DNA of 64,000 bases from Rhodocyclaceae bacterium (GTDB lineage Bacteria; Pseudomonadota; Gammaproteobacteria; Burkholderiales; Rhodocyclaceae): positions 62,001-126,000 of the forward strand of contig JALNXH010000008.1 of assembly GCA_023230455.1 (NCBI GenBank), given 5' to 3'. Under the pieces are notes generated by a model that had not been told where the DNA came from, made no database searches, and saw only the letters and a program-made list of their open reading frames with translations. Both the position numbers and the translations under genes were made by a program. This document shows, piece after piece, positions 1-8,092 of this stretch (positions are counted from its first letter, which is position 1; the number at the start of each line of letters is the position of its first letter).

Positions 1-1
1 C

Positions 2-1057
2 GCCATGCGCGGTCGATCGCCCGGTTTCGATCGCGCCGTATGGAGGGAGTTTGCGGATCTGGGCTGGCTCGCCGTCACGCTGCCCGAACAATACGGCGGA
101 CTCGGCCTGTCGCTGACGGAAATGGCGGTGATCGCCGAGGAGCTGGGCGGCGCGTTAGCGCCGGAGCCGGTAATCGAAGCGATTACGCTTGCCGCAGGGG
201 TACTGCGCCACGCCGGCGGATCGGTGGCCGACGAGTTGCTGCCGCCAATCGCCGCTGGCGAAATCATCCCCACCCTCGCATGGCAGGAAAGCGACGGAAA
301 TTTCGACCCGGCGCATGTTGCTGCGACAGCGACGGCCGATACCACCGGTGGAATCCGGCTCAATGGCAGCAAGGCTTTTGTACCCCACGCCGATGCGGCG
401 GACGGCTTCATCGTCACAGCAAGGGACGAACAGGGACTTGCCCTCTACTGGATCCCGGCCGATGCGCCCGGCGTGGAGATCGTCCTCAGGCCGCTGGCAA
501 CCGGCGCGATGGTCGGTTGCGTGAGCATGAAGCAGGTGGAAGTAGCACCCACGCAGCGGATTGCCGCGGGCAGGCACGCCGCCGACGCGCTGCACCTGGC
601 GATCGACGAAGCGACCGTGATGGCGAGTGCTGCACTGGTCGGGCTGATCGGCAAGGCGCTCAACATGACGCTCGACTATATAAAGGTGCGTACCCAGTTC
701 GGCAAGCCAATTGGTAGCTTCCAGGCAATCCAGCATCGCGCGGTCGACCTCTACATCCAGTGCGAACTGGCGCAGGGCGCGCTGGGCGATGCACTGGCCG
801 CGCATACCGAGGCCCCGCGCTCGAAGGCGGCGCAAGCCGCCACCAGCCGGGCCAAGGCGCGCTGTTCCGACGTTGCGTTGCTGATCTGCCGCGAAGCGGT
901 GCAGATGCACGGCGCAATCGGCTTCACCGACGAGTACGATCTCGGGCTCTACCTGAATCGCGCGCTGGTGCTCGCCGCCTGGCTGGGCAATTCGGCCCAG
1001 CATCGCCGGCGTTACGCCGCCATTGGAAACGCTTCGACACAGGAGGCCTCGGCATGA
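2..1057 (+). CDS. acyl-CoA dehydrogenase, alpha-type partner (5' end cut by window)
   Basis: Acyl-CoA dehydrogenase of the steroid/aromatic-side-chain type, which would introduce an alpha,beta double bond into an acyl-CoA using FAD. The frame is open to the window edge. The first in-window ATG (position 5) lies about 40 residues into the usual N-terminal helical domain (LGWLAVTLPEQYGG follows soon after), so the true start is upstream of the window. The C-terminal part shows RTQFGKPIGSFQAIQH and the QMHGAIGFTDEYDL motif. The usual EGTNEIQ segment bearing the catalytic glutamate of medium-chain enzymes is absent. The stop overlaps the next gene's start as ATGA, so the two are translationally coupled. 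Adjacent unlike acyl-CoA dehydrogenases form alpha2beta2 enzymes in steroid catabolism (ChsE-type), and I infer the same here. Substrate unknown. Confidence 0.85.
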   Translation, partial: AMRGRSPGFDRAVWREFADLGWLAVTLPEQYGGLGLSLTEMAVIAEELGGALAPEPVIEAITLAAGVLRHAGGSVADELLPPIAAGEIIPTLAWQESDGNFDPAHVAATATADTTGGIRLNGSKAFVPHADAADGFIVTARDEQGLALYWIPADAPGVEIVLRPLATGAMVGCVSMKQVEVAPTQRIAAGRHAADALHLAIDEATVMASAALVGLIGKALNMTLDYIKVRTQFGKPIGSFQAIQHRAVDLYIQCELAQGALGDALAAHTEAPRSKAAQAATSRAKARCSDVALLICREAVQMHGAIGFTDEYDLGLYLNRALVLAAWLGNSAQHRRRYAAIGNASTQEASA

Positions 1058-2205
1058 TCGACTGGAATGCAATGGGCGACGAAGAATTCCGCCAGGAAGT
1101 CCGTACTTTTTTCGAACAGAATTACCCGAGCGAGCTGCGCTATCCCCCGCATCGCCTGCGCTGGGCCGAAATCAAGGGCTGGTACATGACACTCGCGGCC
1201 AAAGGCTGGCTGGCGCCGACCTGGCCGACCCTTTATGGCGGCATGGGACTGAACCCGACCAAGTTCCTGATCTTCATCGAGGAGCAGGAGCGCTGGGGCG
1301 TCGCACGCACGCCGGACATGGGCATGACCATGGTCGGCCCCCTGCTGATAAAGCACGGGACGGAGGAGCAGAAATCCTATTACCTGCCGAAGATTCTCCG
1401 CGGCGAACACCTCTGGTGCCAGGGCTATTCCGAGCCGAACGCCGGCTCCGATCTGGCCAGCCTGAAAACCTCGGCCATCATCGACCGCGACGAATTCGTC
1501 ATCAACGGGCAGAAAACCTGGACCACGCTGGCGCAGGATGCGACGCACATTTTCATGCTCGTGCGCACCGATCCGCAGGCCAAGAAGAAGCAGGAGGGCA
1601 TCAGCTTTCTTCTCGTCGATTGCAAGTCGCCAGGCATCACGGTGCGCCCCATACCCAACATCGCGGGCAACGAAGAATTCTGCGAAGTATTTTTCGATAA
1701 CGTCCGCGCACCGCGCGCCAACATCGTCGGCGAGCTCAACAAGGGCTGGACGATCGCCAAGGCAATGCTCGGGTTCGAACGCATCACGCTCGGCAGCCCC
1801 AAGCAGTCACAGTACGCCCTCGGGCGCCTCGAAATATTAGCGCGCCAGCGCGGCTGTTTCGACGATCCGGTATTTTTGGACAAATTCACCGCGCTGCAAC
1901 TCGATGTCGCCGACCTGGTGTCGGTCTACGCACGCTTCGTGGACATCGTCAAACGCGGCGAAACACTGGGACCGGATGTGTCCCTGCTGAAGATCTGGGC
2001 AACCGAAACCTATTCGAGGATTTCCAGCCTGATGGTGGAAACCGCCGGCGCGGCGGGTGCCATCGTCGGCAAGGTCGACTTTGGCGGTGAACCGGTCGAC
2101 GTCCTGAGCAGCTTCTACTATGCGCGGCCGGCACCGATCTACGGAGGTACCAACGAGATCCAGCGCAATATCATCGCAAAGGAAGTCCTCGGACTCCCGA
2201 GCTAG
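1054..2205 (+). CDS. acyl-CoA dehydrogenase, beta-type partner
   Basis: Full-length acyl-CoA dehydrogenase of 383 residues. The ATG at 1054 has an AGGAGG ribosome site at 1041-1046 and overlaps the upstream stop. Visible motifs are WPTLYGGMGL in the N-terminal domain, QGYSEPNAGSDLA in the flavin/substrate domain, and RPAPIYGGTNEIQRNI near the C-terminus. In medium-chain enzymes the residue before GTNEIQ is the catalytic Glu; here it is Gly, as in other members of the heteromeric steroid group where the base comes from elsewhere. With the preceding gene it probably makes one heterotetrameric flavoenzyme. No terminator with a T-run follows, only a GC hairpin at 2214-2234. Confidence 0.9.
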   Translation: MIDWNAMGDEEFRQEVRTFFEQNYPSELRYPPHRLRWAEIKGWYMTLAAKGWLAPTWPTLYGGMGLNPTKFLIFIEEQERWGVARTPDMGMTMVGPLLIKHGTEEQKSYYLPKILRGEHLWCQGYSEPNAGSDLASLKTSAIIDRDEFVINGQKTWTTLAQDATHIFMLVRTDPQAKKKQEGISFLLVDCKSPGITVRPIPNIAGNEEFCEVFFDNVRAPRANIVGELNKGWTIAKAMLGFERITLGSPKQSQYALGRLEILARQRGCFDDPVFLDKFTALQLDVADLVSVYARFVDIVKRGETLGPDVSLLKIWATETYSRISSLMVETAGAAGAIVGKVDFGGEPVDVLSSFYYARPAPIYGGTNEIQRNIIAKEVLGLPS

Positions 2206-2213
2206 CGATGCAT

Positions 2214-2234
2214 CGCCCCGGCACCGCCGGGGCG
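2214..2234. terminator. GC hairpin in convergent gap
   Basis: CGCCCCGGC / GCCGGGGCG form a perfect 9-bp stem with a 3-nt loop, 9 bases after the acyl-CoA dehydrogenase stop, in the gap before a convergent small ORF. There is no T-run on either strand, so it is only a candidate pause or terminator element. Confidence 0.4.
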
Positions 2235-2242
2235 GCCACAAT

Positions 2243-2434
2243 TCAGTCTTGCGGCTGTGCTGGCGCCGGTGGCACCGCTCCTTCCGCGCCTGACGCCTCC
2301 GGCGACTCTGCGCTACCGGATTGACTAGTGTCGCCGCCGGTGTTTTTCTGTGCATCGGCCTCGGCCGGGACCGTCTTGGTGATATCAACCGCCGCGTGCG
2401 CGCGCTGCGCCGTGACATTGGTAAAAAAAGCCAT
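2243..2434 (-). CDS. small Ala/Pro/Glu-rich protein, unknown function
   Basis: A 63-residue ORF starting MAFFTNVTAQ, followed by a low-complexity tail rich in Ala, Pro, Glu, Ser and Gly. It has no cysteine, no membrane segment and no motif I recognise. In its favour is a good ribosome site (GAGGGG about 8 bases before the ATG). It lies immediately behind the terminator of the ketone carboxylase operon on the same strand, so it could be expressed by read-through or from its own promoter. Against it is its composition: a GC-rich genome easily gives such ORFs. I recognise no family. Confidence 0.45.
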   Translation of the reverse strand: MAFFTNVTAQRAHAAVDITKTVPAEADAQKNTGGDTSQSGSAESPEASGAEGAVPPAPAQPQD

Positions 2435-2480
2435 TTTGTTTTCCCCTCGCTAAAGCAGCTTGCCTCGCCTTATGTTCCCC

Positions 2481-2519
2481 AAAAAGACAGCGAGGGGCCT
2501 TGCGGCCCCTTGCTGTCTT
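2481..2519 (-). terminator. rho-independent terminator of ketone carboxylase operon
   Basis: A 16-bp stem (2484-2499 with 2504-2519, one G-T pair, TTGC loop region) is followed on the minus strand by TTTTT (complement of 2481-2485). It lies 35 bases after the beta-subunit stop at 2554. This is a textbook intrinsic terminator for minus-strand transcription. Confidence 0.9.
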
Positions 2520-2553
2520 CCCAAGTAGAAGGAAGCACCGGATACGCTGCGCC

Positions 2554-4731
2554 CTACTCCTCGTTCTCGCGCTTGAACCAGATCGCCATGTGTTCGTCCA
2601 TCTCCACGTAGCGGCCCGGCGGAACCGGCAGGGTCGTCATCGGGTGCTCGATCAGGGCGGGCCCGTCGATGCGATTGCCCGGCTGCATCAGTTCCATGTT
2701 CCAAACGTCGCACTTGTGCCAGCGTCCGTCCCAATATGCCTCGCGCTCGCCTTTCTTCGCCTCCTTCACTGGCGCCAGACCCTTCAACGGGTGCGCAATC
2801 AGCTTGGGCTGGATCTTCGGCACCACGGCTTCCAGATACACACTGGTAATCAGGTAGCCGGCTTCGGGGAAGCGCGACGCCGTCGGATAGATGCGCGTGT
2901 AGGTCTTTTCGAACGAGTCGCAGATCATTTGCACGTCATCGATGGTGTCGACCTTGCCGAACTCGACCGGTGCTTCCCAGCTTGAGAACAGCTGACCGAC
3001 ATAGCGTGCGGCGATGCCGTAGCGGAAGGTGACCTTGTCGCGCGAGAAGCCTTCCTGTTCGAGCTCCTTGTAGGCCTGTTCCTCCAGTACCCGCCAGGCG
3101 GCCGCCATCGGCTTGCAGATGTCCAGCTTCTCTTCGTTGGACAAGGACGGAAGGATGGAGCAGGTCAGGCTCTTCTCATAGCGGTGGTAGTACTCTGCCG
3201 CGGCGATGCCGAAGGCGGAGAAAGCTGCGGCCCAGGGCACAGTGAACATGCCGCCGAGCTTGAGGCCCTTCTCGATGCCCCACATGTGCAGCGGGCCGCT
3301 GCCGCCGTAACAGACCATGGTGAACTCGCCGGGGTCCATGCCGCGCGAGAGCAGGGTGTCGTTGACGTGATCCTGTAGCCCCGAGTGCATCAGTTCGAAA
3401 ACGCCGGCACAGGCCTCGAAGACATCCATGCCCAGTGGCTTGGCCAGTCGCTCGGTCAATTCGTGAATGGCTTTTTCGCGATTCAGCTTGACCTTGCCGC
3501 CGAGGAAGTTGTCCGGCGACAGGTAGCCCAGCGCAACGTTGATATCGCTGAGCGTGATCTCGGGATAGTCGAAGCAGATACCCACGCGCGAGCCCGCGCA
3601 CTCGGGCCCCAGGATCACCCGCTTGGCTTCCGGATCGACATGGATCGCGGTACCGGTGCCGTTGCCTATGGAGTCGGTAGCGAGCATGGTCATGTTGAGG
3701 CGATGGCCGGCGAAATTCGGCTCGCGGTTCAAACTCTGTTGGCCGCCGACGATGACGCCGGCTTCGAAGCTGGTGCCGCCGAGGTCAGCGCACAACAGAT
3801 TCTTGATGCCCTTCAGGTCGGCCATTACCTTGCCGCCGAGCATGCCGCCAGTCGGACCGGAGACGATGCTTTCGTACAGCCGCGGGTAGCGAATATTCGC
3901 CACCCCACCGAAGGCGAGCAGGGTTTGCAGGTCGAATTTGTAGCCATCGGCCTTGGCCGAATCCTCGACCGTCTTGAGCCGGCTTCTCGCGCCTTCGCAG
4001 GCGAAGCATTCGACGAGGACGGTCTTCATCCGCGCACTTTCCTTGATCATCGGGCAGATATCGCTGGAAAGAATCAGATTGATGTTCTTGCCACGCTTCT
4101 TGATGACCTCACGGGCGATTTCGGCCGCGCGCTTTTCATGTGCCGGATTGGCGTAGGAGCAAAGGAAACAGATGCCGATGACTTCGACCCCGTTATCGAT
4201 CAATCGCTCGACACCCTTGCGCACGTCTTCCTCGTGCATCGGGATGATCACGTGGCCGGCGTCGTAGTGGCTGCCGCGCGGGAAGTAGTTGCCGCCGGAG
4301 ATGCGTTCTGTCACTTCGACGATGTTGAGCCGGTCGATCATCGGCCGCGTGTGTTCGTGCAGCTGGAGCTTCCATTTCTCGGCCGGCGGGCGGCCGAGCC
4401 AGGTCAACGCACGCTCCAGGAAGGGCGTGTCGGCCTGGCCGCGGGTGACCAGCAGGCCAGCCTTCTTGCCATCACCGGTGATCAGGATGTTCAGCATGAT
4501 CGTGCCGGTATAGATCGAGGTATCCGCATTGGAGTGGATGTCACCCGATGTCAAACCGAGCTGGTGCGCCGCGTCGCCAACCGAACCCATGTAGCTGATG
4601 GCTTCATTGCCGTAGTTGGTGAGGTACTTGCCGAGGCTGAAATTGCCTTCCTCATCCACCAGAAAGGTATCCGTCATGGTGCCGCCGGCATCCAGAGCGA
4701 CCAGATACTTCTTGTTGTCCTTCGTCGTCAT
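2554..4731 (-). CDS. acxA: acetone carboxylase-type ketone carboxylase, beta subunit (HyuA family)
   Basis: A 725-residue hydantoinase A/oxoprolinase-family subunit. In acetone carboxylases this subunit takes part in ATP-dependent activation of bicarbonate and ketone, giving acetoacetate from acetone. The N-terminus has the actin-like nucleotide-binding motif DAGGTMTD at residues 14-21. Further on are SGPTGGMLGG, LCADLGGTSFEAG and CYGGSGPLH, typical of the family. Length matches AcxA (about 717). I chose the ATG at 4731, not an upstream one, because it overlaps the gamma stop as ATGA, has GGAGG about 8 bases upstream and puts the nucleotide motif at the usual distance from the N-terminus. Last gene of the alpha-gamma-beta operon; the terminator is at 2481-2519. 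Acetophenone carboxylase-like substrates cannot be excluded. Confidence 0.88.
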   Translation of the reverse strand: MTTKDNKKYLVALDAGGTMTDTFLVDEEGNFSLGKYLTNYGNEAISYMGSVGDAAHQLGLTSGDIHSNADTSIYTGTIMLNILITGDGKKAGLLVTRGQADTPFLERALTWLGRPPAEKWKLQLHEHTRPMIDRLNIVEVTERISGGNYFPRGSHYDAGHVIIPMHEEDVRKGVERLIDNGVEVIGICFLCSYANPAHEKRAAEIAREVIKKRGKNINLILSSDICPMIKESARMKTVLVECFACEGARSRLKTVEDSAKADGYKFDLQTLLAFGGVANIRYPRLYESIVSGPTGGMLGGKVMADLKGIKNLLCADLGGTSFEAGVIVGGQQSLNREPNFAGHRLNMTMLATDSIGNGTGTAIHVDPEAKRVILGPECAGSRVGICFDYPEITLSDINVALGYLSPDNFLGGKVKLNREKAIHELTERLAKPLGMDVFEACAGVFELMHSGLQDHVNDTLLSRGMDPGEFTMVCYGGSGPLHMWGIEKGLKLGGMFTVPWAAAFSAFGIAAAEYYHRYEKSLTCSILPSLSNEEKLDICKPMAAAWRVLEEQAYKELEQEGFSRDKVTFRYGIAARYVGQLFSSWEAPVEFGKVDTIDDVQMICDSFEKTYTRIYPTASRFPEAGYLITSVYLEAVVPKIQPKLIAHPLKGLAPVKEAKKGEREAYWDGRWHKCDVWNMELMQPGNRIDGPALIEHPMTTLPVPPGRYVEMDEHMAIWFKRENEE

Positions 4732-5303
4732 TTGCCTGCCTCCTTCGCCCACTTGGCGGTCAGCGTTGCCGTCTTGTTCTGGAACCAGTCCTTGTTTGCG
4801 CTCTTCAGCGGCTTGCCCTCCCACTCATAGAGCGTGTCGATATCGGGAAGGACTTCGAAGAGGAACGGGTATCCGGCAGGCACCGCTTCCACGCCCAGCT
4901 GGGCGAGGCAGGTCGGGCAATAGAACTCCCTGACTTCCACAATCTCGGGATTGGGCTTGTTCTGGGTGGTGAAAATCTCGTCGAACTCCTCGGTCGACGT
5001 TCGTGCGTAGACCAAGCTGCTCAACTTCCAGTTGATCCGGTAGTCGCCGAATTCGTGGCCGCAATCGCACTTGACGATGCGCTCCTGGCCCTTTTCGACG
5101 ACATAAAGGTGCTCCGAAATTCGCACCAGAATCTTTTCCTTCCAGGTAACGCGCTCCTGAAGTACCTCCAGATACTTCCAGAACCGGTCGGCGTCCTTGA
5201 CGGGCATGCGCAGCAGCGCATGGATGTCGTCCAGCGGAAGCTTGCCCTCGACCAGGAGCTTCAACTTGTTCTTGGAAATACCTTCATTAGTCTGTTCAGA
5301 CAT
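4728..5303 (-). CDS. acxC: acetone carboxylase-type ketone carboxylase, gamma subunit
   Basis: A 191-residue small subunit of the (alpha-beta-gamma)2 ketone carboxylase. Cys79 and Cys81 (CDCGH) together with Cys129 and Cys132 (CPTC) give a likely structural zinc site, as in known gamma subunits (about 170-190 residues). An AGGAGG ribosome site lies 6 bases before the ATG. The stop overlaps the beta start (ATGA), giving coupled translation. The gap to the upstream alpha gene is 183 bases, unusually long for this operon, and contains the repeat-flanked segment described at 5317-5496. The gamma gene lies between alpha and beta, whereas the Xanthobacter order is acxA(beta)-acxB(alpha)-acxC(gamma). 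Confidence 0.88.
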   Translation of the reverse strand: MSEQTNEGISKNKLKLLVEGKLPLDDIHALLRMPVKDADRFWKYLEVLQERVTWKEKILVRISEHLYVVEKGQERIVKCDCGHEFGDYRINWKLSSLVYARTSTEEFDEIFTTQNKPNPEIVEVREFYCPTCLAQLGVEAVPAGYPFLFEVLPDIDTLYEWEGKPLKSANKDWFQNKTATLTAKWAKEAGK

Positions 5304-5316
5304 GTCCTACCTCCTA

Positions 5317-5496
5317 TCTAAATTTTGGTCATCCGGTTTGAGTCGCTTAATTCAAAAATCCGCTGACCGCGGCGTCCCGTTTCGGAAAGTCCGTACTCGG
5401 ATTTCTCGGGTGCGCCTGTAACTACTTGGCCAGTCGGGTCGCGGCTGCACGCTTCTCAACATGCGCGCCGCGCCACCCGAAGACCTCTAAATTTTG
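5317..5496. repeat. 158-bp segment flanked by an 11-bp direct repeat (possible miniature insertion)
   Basis: TCTAAATTTTG occurs at 5317-5327 and again at 5486-5496. The second copy spans the stop codon of the alpha subunit and the first lies just upstream of the gamma ribosome site. The ends of the segment between them are imperfect inverted repeats (GGTCATCCGGT against GGTCTTCGGGT, 9 of 11). Removing the segment and one copy would leave the alpha stop about 15 bases from the gamma start, normal operon spacing. It therefore looks like a non-coding insertion with target duplication. The inverted repeats are short and chance cannot be excluded. Confidence 0.45.
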
Positions 5497-7715
5497 TAGT
5501 CCTCGCTCAGTTGCCAGAACTCATAGAACTCCCGGTGCCACTTCTCGTACCTCAGGGTGTCCTGATACATGTTGGCGACGTCGACGTGGGAGAAGTCCTT
5601 TGCCACCACCTTGGCACGCTCGCGCGCCCAAAATTCCTTGGCCGGGACCGCTCTCGTCTTGCGCCGGTTACGCAACTCCAGTCGGGCTTTGGCGCTAGCG
5701 TCCGCATCTACCTTGCATGCACCGTTGGCCGCCACCTCCACCACGGCGCCATAAACCTTCCTGGCAGTTTCCGGCGTCATCCAGCCGCGCTCGATATCGG
5801 ACTTGATCAAGTCAAACTCTCGATCCAGCGGCTCGCCCCAAGCGCTGCTGGCCTGTAGCCCCTGGAATACCAGGTCGCCGTGCTTGAGTTGGGTCACCGG
5901 GGATTCGTTGCCATACACTTCCATCGAACCGACCTTGAGCTTGCCCGAATCGATCATGCGCCAGGCTTCGACAAAATCGGTCGGCAGGGTTTCGCCCTGC
6001 TCCAGCAGTTCGAATGCGTTCGTGTCATGCAGGTACAGCACGTAGCCGTTCAGCATCGGGTAGCCGCCGCATACGCCGACCGAGCAGCCCAGCATGTCGG
6101 TGCCGCTGATCCCCATGGTGTTCATGGTGAGGAACTGACCCGGGTCGCTGATCAGGTGCGCGGCCGACGTGCCGATGCTGCCGCGATGCTTGCCGTGTGA
6201 ACACATGTCGGGAATCAGCTTGCGGCTCAGCGACGTCAGCGGCGGCTCGACGAATTCCCATTCCTCGGCTTCGCCGAAGTCGGCTTCCGGATTGCCCGAG
6301 CCGACCATCGCGGCTTCGCCGTCGCGCCACGGCGAAGGCCCACGGGGACTGCTGCCGACGTAGCCGAAGTCGGTCATGCCCCACGGAATTCCGTTCTTCA
6401 ATACGCCGCCGGAGCCGATCACGGAATAGACGTATTCGCACAGATAGGATTCTTCGAGGAAACCACGCATGAAATACGACCAGCCGAAGACGTGGTTCGG
6501 CAGCAGCGACAGCATCGTGCCGACGACGTTCGGCGCGCAGGTGCTAACGTCGGTACGCGTCGGGTTGATGATCGAGCCCGGAGGGCCTTTCACGTCGAGC
6601 ATCCGCAGCAAGGAAGTATTCACGAGCGGGCTTTGCACCAAAACAGCCATCGTGTGCCAGCCCATGCCGAGAAGAATGCCGCCGCGGTGCCCGTTGGCCC
6701 AGAAGTAATCCTGAGTGGTACTACCGTCGCAATCGATGTTGATGAAGGAGGAGGGCTCGATGGTGATCGTTTCGTTCATATGAACGATCCAGTCCTTGTC
6801 CGCCTCGCGGTAGAGGTGACCCATCATGCCCTTCTGCCGGATCGGGCGGAACAGCGACTGGCGGAACTCACCCGGAACCATCTGCGTCCTCACACGACGC
6901 TCGATGGCACGACGTTCGCGCTCGAGAATCTCTCGCGTTGCGCGCTTGAAGTACTCCAGGCCAAACTCGTTGACCAGTTCCATCACCCGGCCGCGCAGCA
7001 TGATCGCCCCGGTCAGGCGCATTTTTTCGTCGAGAACGTTCAGGGTGCCGGTACGGGTGCGCCGCATCCACATGCGCTCGAACCACTTGTACTCGATCAG
7101 GTCTTCGCCGATCTTCATCGGGCCGTAGGTAAAACCGTCGCAATACGTCGTCGGCGAGTGTGCCGGAACGCCGCCCGGACAGATCGAGTGCCCGGTGTCG
7201 GCGATGTGGTTAACGCCTGCGGCCCACGCAATCAGCTCGCCGTCGTAGAAGATCGGCACGTAGGTATAGCAGTCTGACTGGTGCGGCCCGCCCGCCAGCG
7301 GATCGTTGGTGCCCCAGATATCGCCATCGCGGAAGCCCGGGTTCTCTTCCAGTCCGGTCTCGGCCATGTGCCTGACAATCAGCGGGAAGCTCATCACATG
7401 GCCGGTCAGGCCGAACGAAGAGGCGACTACCTCACCCTCGGGCAGGGCCAGAAGATGCAGCAGCTCACCCATCCCCACGCCAGCCGGCGAACCCGACACA
7501 TGCTTTGACGTCTCGCGCGCGGCACTGACGGCGGCGATCAGCCGGGTCTGGAATTTGTCGAACTTGATCGGGTCTTCCTCAAGCACCTCGAGGTACTTGA
7601 GACCGAAGATGTGCCCCGTGTCCTTGTATTGCTGGTCTGCGTGATCGATCCGCGCCTTCAGCCCGATGTTCTCGCCTTTTAGGGATTTCCTCAGCGTCGT
7701 TTGTTTTGAACCCAT
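5487..7715 (-). CDS. acxB: acetone carboxylase-type ketone carboxylase, alpha subunit (HyuB family)
   Basis: A 742-residue hydantoinase B-family subunit, which carries the metal-dependent carboxylation site in acetone carboxylases. The family signature N-D-P-x2-G-G-x-H-x2-D is intact (Asn137-Asp138-Pro139, His145, Asp148). GVNHIADTGH, STQDYFWANGHRGG and TCAPNVVGT segments follow. Length fits AcxB (about 770). The ATG at 7715 is preceded by GGAGGAG. First gene of the operon. Upstream (7716-7900) lie a perfect 10-bp inverted repeat and a separate palindrome that could bind regulators. AcxABC from Xanthobacter and Aromatoleum act on acetone and butanone; here the substrate is inferred only. Confidence 0.88.
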   Translation of the reverse strand: MGSKQTTLRKSLKGENIGLKARIDHADQQYKDTGHIFGLKYLEVLEEDPIKFDKFQTRLIAAVSAARETSKHVSGSPAGVGMGELLHLLALPEGEVVASSFGLTGHVMSFPLIVRHMAETGLEENPGFRDGDIWGTNDPLAGGPHQSDCYTYVPIFYDGELIAWAAGVNHIADTGHSICPGGVPAHSPTTYCDGFTYGPMKIGEDLIEYKWFERMWMRRTRTGTLNVLDEKMRLTGAIMLRGRVMELVNEFGLEYFKRATREILERERRAIERRVRTQMVPGEFRQSLFRPIRQKGMMGHLYREADKDWIVHMNETITIEPSSFINIDCDGSTTQDYFWANGHRGGILLGMGWHTMAVLVQSPLVNTSLLRMLDVKGPPGSIINPTRTDVSTCAPNVVGTMLSLLPNHVFGWSYFMRGFLEESYLCEYVYSVIGSGGVLKNGIPWGMTDFGYVGSSPRGPSPWRDGEAAMVGSGNPEADFGEAEEWEFVEPPLTSLSRKLIPDMCSHGKHRGSIGTSAAHLISDPGQFLTMNTMGISGTDMLGCSVGVCGGYPMLNGYVLYLHDTNAFELLEQGETLPTDFVEAWRMIDSGKLKVGSMEVYGNESPVTQLKHGDLVFQGLQASSAWGEPLDREFDLIKSDIERGWMTPETARKVYGAVVEVAANGACKVDADASAKARLELRNRRKTRAVPAKEFWARERAKVVAKDFSHVDVANMYQDTLRYEKWHREFYEFWQLSEDYKI

Positions 7716-7759
7716 AACTCCTCCACACTTTTTAAGTCACGTTAACTGCTCTGGCGCAC

Positions 7760-7792
7760 GATGTACCGTGGGTTGATCACGGACGGTACATC
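7760..7792. promoter_or_regulatory. perfect 10-bp inverted repeat upstream of carboxylase operon
   Basis: GATGTACCGT (7760-7769) and ACGGTACATC (7783-7792) are exact reverse complements separated by 13 bases, 45-77 bases upstream of the alpha-subunit start. This looks like a dimer-binding operator. On the minus strand GG-N10-GC overlaps it, a weak match to a sigma-54 promoter core; known acetone carboxylase operons use a sigma-54 activator (AcxR), but none is visible in this window. Confidence 0.5.
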
Positions 7793-7865
7793 TTTCCGAT
7801 CTCGATCGACCGCCGCAATCGCGTACAGCTCCGATTTGAATGCTACCGCAAAAAAACAACTATGT

Positions 7866-7890
7866 GAACAATGTTCGAAGAATGTTGTTC
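7866..7890. promoter_or_regulatory. GAACA-n-TGTTC palindrome, possible operator
   Basis: GAACAATGTTC (7866-7876) is a perfect odd palindrome, followed directly by a weaker copy (GAAGAATGTTGTTC, 7877-7890). It lies in an AT-richer stretch between the divergent carboxylase operon and the ferredoxin gene, so a bound regulator could act on either. An ORF of 101 codons crossing this region (7761-8066) is judged spurious. Confidence 0.4.
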
Positions 7891-8057
7891 AAGGTATACT
7901 ACGCACCAACAGAGCTGTCAATTTTTATCGGGTGAAATCGGCGCTCGTCGACATTCATCTGCGCCGTCGCCGCCAGGCCGCTGCGAAGCAAATCCAGAAA
8001 ACCTCGACGGCAAAGCTGCCTGAACAGCCCTCCCGATCGCGCCGCAAGGATAACTAC

Positions 8058-8092
8058 TATATTTGAACGATGAGCATATATTTGAATACAAT
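8058..8092 (+). promoter_or_regulatory. sigma-70-like promoter with direct repeat, for ferredoxin gene
   Basis: TTGAAC (8063-8068), an 18-bp spacer and TACAAT (8087-8092) match -35/-10 consensus well. The leader would be about 85 bases to the ATG at 8186. TATATTTGAA occurs twice here, at 8058-8067 and 8077-8086, a 19-bp period that could be a regulator site overlapping the promoter. Confidence 0.55.

Noticed and set aside
760..1053. N-terminal extension of the second acyl-CoA dehydrogenase frame
   Set aside because: It overlaps the first dehydrogenase gene in another frame and reads as Arg/Gly-rich shadow; the ATG at 1054 has an AGGAGG site and an ATGA overlap.
3385..4830. A 481-codon plus-strand frame opposite the carboxylase beta subunit
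   Set aside because: Antisense shadow of a well-supported gene; no motif and no ribosome site.
7761..8066. A 101-codon plus-strand ORF between the carboxylase operon and fdxA
   Set aside because: Its start lies inside the perfect inverted repeat and its composition is unlike the neighbouring genes. The region looks regulatory, and no ribosome site precedes the ATG.
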